12,412 nt of DNA from Pseudanabaena sp. CAN_BIN31 (lineage in GTDB: Bacteria; Cyanobacteriota; Cyanobacteriia; Pseudanabaenales; Pseudanabaenaceae), in contig JAJAZG010000075.1 of NCBI GenBank assembly GCA_026785865.1, positions 1 through 12,412 on the forward strand, in the 5' to 3' direction. Positions 1 to 5,482 of the stretch are shown here, in pieces. The translations under genes were made by a program, and so were the position numbers. The notes under the pieces are model-generated. The model searched no databases, had not been told where the DNA came from, and saw only the letters and a program-made list of their open reading frames with translations. The first letter of the stretch is position 1, and each line of letters opens with the position of its first letter.

Positions 1-99
1 ATTGGGACCAGAAACAACTGTAAATCCCGTCATTAAAGGGATCGATACGGTTGAGCCAAAGGACTTAAATCTGGTGAGTTCTACATTTTTAATGTACAT
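1..99 (-). CDS. smc: Chromosome segregation ATPase SMC, N-terminal fragment (runs off the window)
   Basis: Reading the minus strand from the ATG at 97-99 gives 33 residues beginning MYIKNVELTRFKSFGS and ending TGFTVVSGPN at the window edge. This is the start of the SMC head domain: the KxVELxxFKSFG strand, then the beginning of the Walker A loop (GPNGSGKS in the family), cut after GPN. SMC dimers load on chromosomes and organise and segregate them. All that is seen is the N-terminus, so length and integrity cannot be judged. The start is well supported because MYIK is where family members begin. rpiA lies upstream on the same strand, 207 bp away and separated by a hairpin, so smc probably has its own promoter. 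Rad50/SbcC-like ATPases begin differently and are less likely. Confidence 0.85.
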   Translation of the reverse strand, partial: MYIKNVELTRFKSFGSTVSIPLMTGFTVVSGPN

Positions 100-163
100 A
101 AGTTATAGGCAGTTGCGATCGCGGGCTGACGGAGATGTGACTGGCGATGGGGCTAGGTGGGAG

Positions 164-176
164 GTCAAATTTTGAC
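164..176. promoter_or_regulatory. Short perfect inverted repeat upstream of smc (possible operator)
   Basis: GTCAAA-T-TTTGAC is a perfect 6-bp inverted repeat around one central base, 65 bp upstream of the smc start codon. Its size and symmetry fit a dimeric regulator site. A motif this short and AT-rich can also arise by chance, and no regulator is identified. Confidence 0.2.
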
Positions 177-239
177 GGCATGAAAGTGCCAATACGTTAT
201 CACAAGTTGGACAAAATGGTGTAAACGCCTCAAGAAAAG

Positions 240-276
240 AATTGGTGGCGCGGTGCTTTGCGCCGCACCACCAATT
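240..276 (-). terminator. Hairpin downstream of rpiA, probable terminator
   Basis: A 17-bp stem (240-256 with 260-276, loop TTT) has one mismatch and one G-U pair. It begins 31 bp beyond the rpiA stop codon. On the minus strand it is followed by a T-rich run (TCTTTTCTTG), which fits an intrinsic terminator for rpiA. Its GGCGC...GCGCC core and AATT-containing arms resemble the hairpin at 5285-5309, so it may also belong to a repeated palindrome family. Confidence 0.55.
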
Positions 277-306
277 CTGAGATTTCATTAGGTATCGTGA
301 CGTTTT

Positions 307-1020
307 TTAAGAGATTTCGCGAATTTGAGGTTTTCCATCCTTAAATTCACCAACTAAAATTAGATCGGTAACGCCGACAAATAGACCATTCTCCACGACA
401 CCAGGGATGTTATTCAAGGTTTTCTCAAGTTCGGCGGCATCAGCGATCGCGTCAAACGTGACATCTAAAACCATGTTGCCTTGATCGGTAATTACGGGAC
501 CATCTTTTTTGATACCCATCCGCAATTCAGGCTTACCGCCTAGTTTTTCAACGGCTCTAGTTACAGGCGAAACTGCCATCGGCAACACTTCGATCGGCAC
601 GGCAAAAGTCGAGCCAAGTTTATCTACCAACTTCGACTCATCAACCACAACGATAAACAATGTCGCGAGTGAATCAATAACTTTCTCGCGGGTATGCGCT
701 GCGCCACCGCCCTTAATCAAAGTTTTATGAGGGTCAACCTCATCAGCACCATCGATCGCTACATCAACGCGATCGACATCATCGAGAGTGCGGATGGGAA
801 TACCATATTTTTTGCCCAATACTGATGCTTGGAAAGAAGTGGGAATGCCAACAATATCGGTTAGTTCACCAGTGGCAATACGGCGACCCAACTCCTCGAT
901 CGCAAAAGCCGTAGTTGAGCCAGTACCTAAACCAACCACCATGCCAGACTTCACCCGTTGCGCGGCAGCAATACCGACTTCTTGCTTTAACTTTTTAACA
1001 TCTTCAGCAGAAATACTCAT
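307..1020 (-). CDS. rpiA: Ribose-5-phosphate isomerase A
   Basis: This 237-residue protein has the usual RpiA length. The enzyme interconverts ribose-5-phosphate and ribulose-5-phosphate in the cytoplasm. In a cyanobacterium it serves both the Calvin cycle and the oxidative pentose phosphate pathway. Visible motifs are the phosphate-binding loop GLGTGST (residues 30-36), DGADEVDP (90-97), LIKGGGAAHTREKVI (101-115), which holds the conserved Lys103 and the likely catalytic Glu112, and TDQGNMVLD near the C-terminus. The ATG at 1018-1020 gives the family N-terminus with no extra residues. No clear Shine-Dalgarno sequence precedes it. A hairpin terminator follows the stop, and the gene is divergent from the photoreceptor cyclase genes across a 288-bp gap. 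Nothing suggests damage. Confidence 0.97.
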   Translation of the reverse strand: MSISAEDVKKLKQEVGIAAAQRVKSGMVVGLGTGSTTAFAIEELGRRIATGELTDIVGIPTSFQASVLGKKYGIPIRTLDDVDRVDVAIDGADEVDPHKTLIKGGGAAHTREKVIDSLATLFIVVVDESKLVDKLGSTFAVPIEVLPMAVSPVTRAVEKLGGKPELRMGIKKDGPVITDQGNMVLDVTFDAIADAAELEKTLNNIPGVVENGLFVGVTDLILVGEFKDGKPQIREIS

Positions 1021-1083
1021 AGGAAATACTTACTTTATTATTTATAAACTAAAAAAATCAGTCGCTCTAATCCTATCGCAACC

Positions 1084-1183
1084 TGTAATCAGCCATTGAA
1101 GAACTGTCTAAGCGAAATGTGTTATATGATACATATGTATGCTGAGTCACAGTAAAATTAGTTACGCTGTATGGCTGATTACA
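1084..1183. repeat. 100-bp element bounded by perfect 13-bp inverted repeats
   Basis: TGTAATCAGCCAT at 1084-1096 recurs as its exact reverse complement at 1171-1183. The arms bound 74 bp that include a 12-bp palindrome, ATACATATGTAT, at 1129-1140. The element lies in the divergent gap between rpiA and the first photoactivated cyclase gene, so it could be a small non-autonomous mobile element or a regulatory structure. No target-site duplication is evident. The rest of this gap, up to 1308, holds a G-rich stretch (about 1210-1227) and T-rich DNA just before the cyclase start; I cannot assign a promoter with confidence. Confidence 0.45.
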
Positions 1184-1308
1184 CTTCTGTCATTACTTGA
1201 GCTACAACTAGGGTAGGAGGGGGGTAGAAACTAAATTTTCTATCTATGCCTTTACTTATTTTTTTATTTCAGAAGTTCAATTTTTTTTAGACAGAATATC
1301 ACAATTGT

Positions 1309-2367
1309 ATGAAAAGGCTAACCTATATTAGTAATTTCGCGCGATCGCTTACTAAAAGAGAAATTGAAGGTATTGGTAGTGTTTCGCAAACAAATAACTC
1401 TAGGGATGGGATTACAGGGGTTTTGATGAGCTGTAGTGGTATATTTTTTCAGATTTTAGAGGGGGAAGAAGACAGGATTGATATGCTCTACAAGAGGATT
1501 TTAGAAGATGATCGTCATAATGAAATTCTTTGCCTCAAATCCGAGCTAGATGTCACGGAGAGACGCTTCCCAGACTGGTCAATGGAAGTGATTGTATTAG
1601 ATGAAAATAACGATATTTTATTGCAACCAATTAAGATCATGTTGCAAACTTTGGGGGAGTCACAAGCAATTTTAGCTAGTTATACACAATCAGGCGTTTT
1701 ACGAGCGATTGAAAATGGAATTAATCCGCTTACACTTCCGCCTCGCTACACTGAAAAAATCATTTTCTTTGCTGATATTATTAGTTTTACGAGTATCACT
1801 GAAAAACTAGAAGTAACAGCAGTTGTGGATTTACTCAATCAGTTTTTTACAATTTGTACCAAAGCGATCGCCTCTAGAGGTGGTGAAGTTACTAAATTTA
1901 TTGGTGATTGTGTGATGGCATATTTTGATGGCGATCAGGCTGATAATGCTTTACAGGCAAGTTTGGAAATTTTGGCTGAGCTAGAAGTTTTACGCAATCA
2001 AGCCTCTATCAATAGTCCATTGCGAGTTCTTTATATCGGCATTGGTCTATCTAAAGGCATAGTATTAGAAGGAAACATCGGTTCTCAAACTAAAAAAGAA
2101 TATACGGTCATTGGCGATGCGGTTAATGTTGCCTCAAGGATCGAAGCGATGACTAGGCAGTTAAATAGATTTTTGGTGTTTTCTGCGTCTGTGCGCGAAG
2201 GATTAAGCGATCGCTGGCGACCCGTGAGGCTGTGTGATTTTCATGCTAAAGGCAGAGATGAGATTGTGGAAGTATACTCAATTGATGATCTGTTAACTTT
2301 CCAGAAGTCAGACTTCAAGAAGCTAAAGCAAGAAATTAAGCAACATCTTGAGCTAATTGGCTGTTAA
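1309..2367 (+). CDS. BLUF-domain photoactivated adenylyl cyclase, first tandem copy
   Basis: This 352-residue soluble protein closely follows the OaPAC type of Oscillatoria: an N-terminal BLUF flavin photoreceptor (about 1-95), a linking helix region (about 100-140), and a class III nucleotidyl cyclase domain (about 145-335). BLUF residues are all present: Tyr6, Asn30, Gln48, Trp90 and Met92. Blue light absorbed by FAD should activate conversion of ATP to cAMP by the dimer. The cyclase has both metal Asp (156 in FADIISFT, 200 in KFIGDCVMAYFDGD), adenine-selecting Lys196 and Thr266 (the Lys/Thr pair points to ATP, not GTP), and transition-state Asn273 and Arg277 (NVASR). No strong ribosome-binding site precedes the ATG, but the BLUF alignment supports this start. 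The second copy begins 69 bp downstream, so the two are probably co-transcribed. The gene contains three GCGATCGC octamers. Confidence 0.95.
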   Translation: MKRLTYISNFARSLTKREIEGIGSVSQTNNSRDGITGVLMSCSGIFFQILEGEEDRIDMLYKRILEDDRHNEILCLKSELDVTERRFPDWSMEVIVLDENNDILLQPIKIMLQTLGESQAILASYTQSGVLRAIENGINPLTLPPRYTEKIIFFADIISFTSITEKLEVTAVVDLLNQFFTICTKAIASRGGEVTKFIGDCVMAYFDGDQADNALQASLEILAELEVLRNQASINSPLRVLYIGIGLSKGIVLEGNIGSQTKKEYTVIGDAVNVASRIEAMTRQLNRFLVFSASVREGLSDRWRPVRLCDFHAKGRDEIVEVYSIDDLLTFQKSDFKKLKQEIKQHLELIGC

Positions 2368-2436
2368 GTGAAGCAGCTATTGCCAAACCCAGTTTCAAAA
2401 ATTTCTATCTTTCGTTAATTAAAATACTACAATTCC

Positions 2437-3549
2437 ATGAAAAGGATAACCTACATTAGTAATTTCTCGCGATCATTGACAAGGAAGGAAATAAAAAATA
2501 TTGGAATTGTTTCACAAACCAATAACGCTAGGGAGAGAATTACAGGAATTTTACTTAGTTGCAGTGATATGTTCTTTCAAATTTTGGAGGGAGATGATGA
2601 TCAAGTAGATTTACTGTACGAAAAAATTTTAAAAGATGATCGACACAATCAAATTGTATGTCTTGCGTCAGAACTGAACATCACTGAGAGATCCTTTGCC
2701 GAATGGTCGATGAAAGTAATTATACTAGATAAAAACAACGATATTTTGGTCAAGCCAATTAAAGTGTTGCTGCAAACCTTGAGAGAGTCAAAAATGGCTT
2801 TGGCAAACTATACTCATTCAGGGATTTTACAAGCCATAGAAAATGGAGTTAATCCTCTTACCCTAACCCCACGCTATACCGAAAAAATCATTTTGTTCGC
2901 AGATATTATGAGCTTTACAAGTATTACTGAGAAATTACAAGTAACCGAAGTTGTGGAGTTACTCAATCAATTTTTTACAATTTGCACTTCAGAGATCTCG
3001 GCTAAAGGAGGTGAAGTTACGAAGTTTATAGGCGATTGTGTGATGGCATATTTCGATGGAGATCGTGCAAATGAAGCTTTACAAGCAAGTCTAGACATTC
3101 TCTCAAAGTTAGAAGTTTTACGAGATCGATCGCCTGTTAATAGTCCATTGAGAGTTCTCTATGTTGGGATTGGGCTATCTAAGGGAACAGTTTTAGAAGG
3201 AAATATAGGTTCTCAAATAAAAAAAGAGTATACAATAATCGGCGATGCAGTTAATGTTGCAGCGAAAATCGAATCGCTAACAAGAAAGTTAAATAGATTT
3301 TTAGTTTTTTCGGCAGCAGTAAAAGATGGACTTAGCGATCACTGGAAATTATTGAAAATGGATGATTTCTATGCTGAAGGAAGAGAAGCAATCGTGGAAG
3401 TGTATTCAATTGATGATTCTTTAGTATCTCAAAAATCAGATTTTCACAGTCTAAAACAAGAGATTAAGGATCAGCTTGAACTAATAGGGAATAAAACTCT
3501 AGAACCTTGTAAGCAAAGTAAAACACTGTTTATACTGTACGATCAATAA
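2437..3549 (+). CDS. BLUF-domain photoactivated adenylyl cyclase-like protein, second tandem copy (Arg277 to Lys)
   Basis: This 370-residue paralogue of the preceding gene has the same architecture and register; 38 of the first 52 residues are identical. The BLUF residues Tyr6, Asn30, Gln48, Trp90 and Met92 are intact. Metal Asp156 and Asp200, Lys196, Thr266 and Asn273 are also conserved. The transition-state Arg is replaced: the motif reads NVAAK, with Lys277 encoded by AAA at 3265-3267, where the first copy has NVASR. In class III cyclases that Arg stabilises the transition state, so I infer lower or altered cAMP synthesis; a role as a heterodimer partner is possible. The C-terminus runs 18 residues past the end of copy 1 (LEPCKQSKTLFILYDQ). 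Codons are more AT-rich, and all three HIP1 octamers of copy 1 are altered here. A 105-bp fold-back repeat starts 6 bp after the stop. Confidence 0.93.
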   Translation: MKRITYISNFSRSLTRKEIKNIGIVSQTNNARERITGILLSCSDMFFQILEGDDDQVDLLYEKILKDDRHNQIVCLASELNITERSFAEWSMKVIILDKNNDILVKPIKVLLQTLRESKMALANYTHSGILQAIENGVNPLTLTPRYTEKIILFADIMSFTSITEKLQVTEVVELLNQFFTICTSEISAKGGEVTKFIGDCVMAYFDGDRANEALQASLDILSKLEVLRDRSPVNSPLRVLYVGIGLSKGTVLEGNIGSQIKKEYTIIGDAVNVAAKIESLTRKLNRFLVFSAAVKDGLSDHWKLLKMDDFYAEGREAIVEVYSIDDSLVSQKSDFHSLKQEIKDQLELIGNKTLEPCKQSKTLFILYDQ

Positions 3550-3555
3550 TAACAA

Positions 3556-3660
3556 CTACAGTCCTATGCGCCTAAACGAACCGCAATATTTTTATTGAAA
3601 GTATTGCTAGATAGCACTTTCAGTAAAAATTTGGTTTTATCTCAACGCGAAGATATGTAA
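3556..3660. repeat. 105-bp fold-back repeat element, copy 1 (related to 9720-9824)
   Basis: This stretch matches the left end of the 105-bp palindromic element at 9720-9824. Over the first 40 bases 30 are identical without gaps, including CGAACC and CAATATTTTTAT. The right end also corresponds (TAAAAATTTGG..., ending ATGTAA against CTGTAA). Both copies are exactly 105 bp. The hairpin core differs: here TGAAAGT...GCTA (about 3595-3608) pairs with TAGC...ACTTTCA (3612-3622) around a small bulge, where the other copy has a GC-rich stem. It fills the gap between the second cyclase and the kinase remnant. The design suggests a MITE-like element that carries a terminator-like hairpin. Confidence 0.6.
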
Positions 3661-3690
3661 CAAACGATTAACAGGCGACTAATTAACTCC

Positions 3691-4161
3691 ATGATGTCAA
3701 ACCTTTTAGATAACCGTTATCGCGTCACTAGCGTCCTAGGCAGTGGCGGCTTTGGCGAAACCTATTTGGCTGAAGACACTAAAGTTCCGTCTAACCGTCG
3801 ATGTGTGATTAAGCAGCTTAAACCTGTTGCTGACAATCCCCAAATGTATGAATTGTTGCAACAACGGTTTCATCGAGAGGCAGCAGTCTTAGAAACATTG
3901 GGAGAAGAAAGCCGCTATATTCCCAAACTCTATGCTAATTTCACAGAAAACGGATTATTTTATTTAGTCCAAGAATGGATTGATGGGTTTACGCTAACTC
4001 AGTCAATAGAGCGCGATGGTATATGGAATGAGGATGCCGTCAGACAATTGATGATTAGCATTCTCCAAACTCTAATCTATGTTCACGATCGCGGGATTAT
4101 CCATCGCGATATCAAGCCCGACAATATCATCGAGAGTATACATTCCTGTCTCATAGGCTGA
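3691..4161 (+). pseudogene. Truncated Ser/Thr protein kinase (Pkn2/SpkA-like), broken after the catalytic loop
   Basis: The 156 residues form the N-terminal half of a cyanobacterial Hanks-type kinase. They hold the glycine-rich loop LGSGGFGETYLAED (16-29), ATP-binding Lys41 in VIKQ, the alpha-C region (HREAAVLE), the hinge (LVQEWIDG), and the catalytic loop HRDIKPDN (138-145) with Asp140. Homology stops after DNII at about base 4131. The last nine residues (ESIHSCLIG) are unrelated, and a TGA follows at 4159-4161. The metal-binding DFG, activation segment, whole C-lobe and any sensor domain are missing, so the product cannot be an active kinase. I see no remainder of the kinase before the next gene, so a deletion or replacement of the 3' part is more likely than a frameshift. 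The start could be either of the adjacent ATGs at 3691 or 3694. It might still be translated. Confidence 0.85.
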
Positions 4162-4190
4162 ACCTGCGATCGCTAATTTATACCGATATC

Positions 4191-4208
4191 ACGCAGAAGC
4201 TTTTGCGT
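4191..4208. repeat. 18-bp near-perfect palindrome before the DUF2235 gene
   Basis: ACGCAGAAGCTTTTGCGT is an inverted repeat with one G-U pair across the stem. It lies between the end of the kinase remnant and the start of the hydrolase gene. It could be a leftover terminator or a regulator site. Only a short purine-rich stretch follows it, so termination is uncertain. Confidence 0.3.
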
Positions 4209-4261
4209 AAGATCAGTAATTCAGTATATTATTAGAGACTATACCAACAGGAGCAGTCGAG

Positions 4262-5275
4262 ATGAAAAGACTAATTGTTTGCTGTGATGGAACTTGGCAA
4301 AAGCTGGAAAATGTCGGTGCTAGTAATGTCTTAAAGATTACCCAAGCAACTCAGACAACAGACGATCAAGGAATACAACAAATTGTTTTTTACGATCAAG
4401 GGATTGGCACTGAAGGCGATTTTATCGATCAATTGGGCGGCGGTGCTTTTGGTTGGGGCATCGATCAAAAGATTAAATCTGCCTATCGATTTTTGAGTCT
4501 AAACTATCAAGAAGGTGATCAAATCTATCTATTTGGATTCAGTCGTGGTGCTTATACAGTGCGCTGCTTGGCGGGATTTATTTATTGTTCTGGATTGCTA
4601 AAGCGGCCATATATTCATAAAGCTCCTGAAGCCTATGAATTCTATCGCGATCGCGATCCTGCCACCAGCCCCAGTAGCGATCGCGCGATCCAGTTTCGCG
4701 AACATTACGGCGACCATGTGCCAATTCACGCCCTATGCTGCTGGGATACTGTTGGCTCTTTAGGAGTTCCCGATCTGATTCCCCACTTTCCTTTAGATAA
4801 CTGGCTCAACAAAAAATATGAATTTTTTGACACGAAAATCAATCGCTTGATCCAAAATGCTTTCCATGCGATCGCGATTGATGAAATCCGTAAGTCATTT
4901 CCAGTTACCCCGATGGATAAGAGCGATGGTGCAGAAACCCAAATTCATCAGTTATGGTTTGTGGGAGATCATGGTTGTATCGGCGGTGGAACTAAAGCTA
5001 CTTATGGCTTATCGGATATCACGTTGAATTGGATGATAGAGCAGGTTGAAAATCTAGGGCTAGCGATCGACCGCGATCGCCTCGATTATAAAATTAATCC
5101 TCGCTTTAATACTCCTTTTGATAATGAACCTACTGGCTTATTTAAATTGGATGGAAAAGTTTGGCGCAAAATGGAAGGAGATATTACGTGTTTACACGAA
5201 ACGGTGAAGCAACGTTGGCAGCATGATGCTAATTACCGCCCTAAAAATCTAGCGCATCTACTCCCTTCCCAGTGA
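4262..5275 (+). CDS. DUF2235 (Tle1-like catalytic domain) alpha/beta hydrolase
   Basis: This 337-residue protein is made almost wholly of the DUF2235 domain, now grouped with the catalytic domain of Tle1 type VI phospholipase effectors. Characteristic motifs are the N-terminal LIVCCDGTWQ (4-13), the nucleophile elbow GFSRGA (92-97) with Ser94, WDTVGSLG (161-168), HAIAIDEIR (202-210), and LWFVGDHGCIGGG (231-243), whose His237 is the likely catalytic histidine. Many family members read HSDIGGG at the last motif; here it is HGCIGGG. No signal peptide, membrane segment or type VI partner is visible, so a cytoplasmic esterase or lipase of unknown substrate is the safest reading. A good Shine-Dalgarno (AGGAG at 4249-4253, 8 bases before the ATG) sets the start. 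Its last codons form the left arm of an inverted repeat. Confidence 0.87.
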   Translation: MKRLIVCCDGTWQKLENVGASNVLKITQATQTTDDQGIQQIVFYDQGIGTEGDFIDQLGGGAFGWGIDQKIKSAYRFLSLNYQEGDQIYLFGFSRGAYTVRCLAGFIYCSGLLKRPYIHKAPEAYEFYRDRDPATSPSSDRAIQFREHYGDHVPIHALCCWDTVGSLGVPDLIPHFPLDNWLNKKYEFFDTKINRLIQNAFHAIAIDEIRKSFPVTPMDKSDGAETQIHQLWFVGDHGCIGGGTKATYGLSDITLNWMIEQVENLGLAIDRDRLDYKINPRFNTPFDNEPTGLFKLDGKVWRKMEGDITCLHETVKQRWQHDANYRPKNLAHLLPSQ

Positions 5276-5355
5276 AAGATTAGACGTTGCGGCGCGGAGC
5301 GCCGCAACGCTAATTCTTGGGTTTTAATGTCTATTTCTATACTGGGAAGGGAGTA
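5259..5355. repeat. Nested inverted repeat: 15-bp arms around an 11-bp GC-rich hairpin
   Basis: TACTCCCTTCCCAGT at 5259-5273, inside the last codons of the hydrolase gene, is repeated exactly in reverse complement at 5341-5355. Between the arms, 5285-5295 pairs perfectly with 5299-5309 (CGTTGCGGCGC, loop GGA), with weaker flanking pairing AAGATTAG/CTAATTCTT. The inner hairpin could terminate the hydrolase transcript, though only a modest T-rich tract follows. The outer arms would close a 97-base structure. Formation by inverted duplication of the gene end is possible. Confidence 0.55.
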
Positions 5356-5376
5356 AGTATGCATTTAAGTAACTGA

Positions 5377-5460
5377 TGTTACGCGGAGAGTCTTAAAAGC
5401 TTCACCTCCTCCCTTAGAGCAGGGCTGGGGGGGGACGGTCTTGGAAACTTCCACGTAACA
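5377..5460. repeat. 84-bp MITE-like element with TGTTACGYGGA ends
   Basis: TGTTACGCGGA at 5377-5387 and TCCACGTAACA at 5450-5460 are inverted repeats with a single mismatch. The interior is also partly self-complementary: CACCTCCTCCC near 5403-5413 faces the G-run at 5426-5434. This looks like a small non-autonomous fold-back element. It ends 22 bp before the FHA-PrsW start codon, so it could carry that gene's promoter or leader. Confidence 0.4.
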
Positions 5461-5482
5461 GCACTAATGATATAAAGAAGCC

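Noticed and set aside
2..175. Plus-strand open frame from the window edge to a TGA at 173-175
   Set aside because: The opposite strand of bases 1-99 clearly encodes the SMC N-terminus, and the plus-frame protein resembles nothing I recognise.
103..288. 61-residue minus-strand frame between rpiA and smc
   Set aside because: It runs through the hairpin at 240-276, has no recognisable domain, and looks like chance coding in an intergenic region.
509..1099. Plus-strand open frames opposite rpiA
   Set aside because: They lie antisense to a well-supported rpiA gene and show no known motifs.
1309..3549. Tandem cyclase copies as an assembly duplication
   Set aside because: The copies differ at many amino acids, in codon use and in length, so they are real paralogues.
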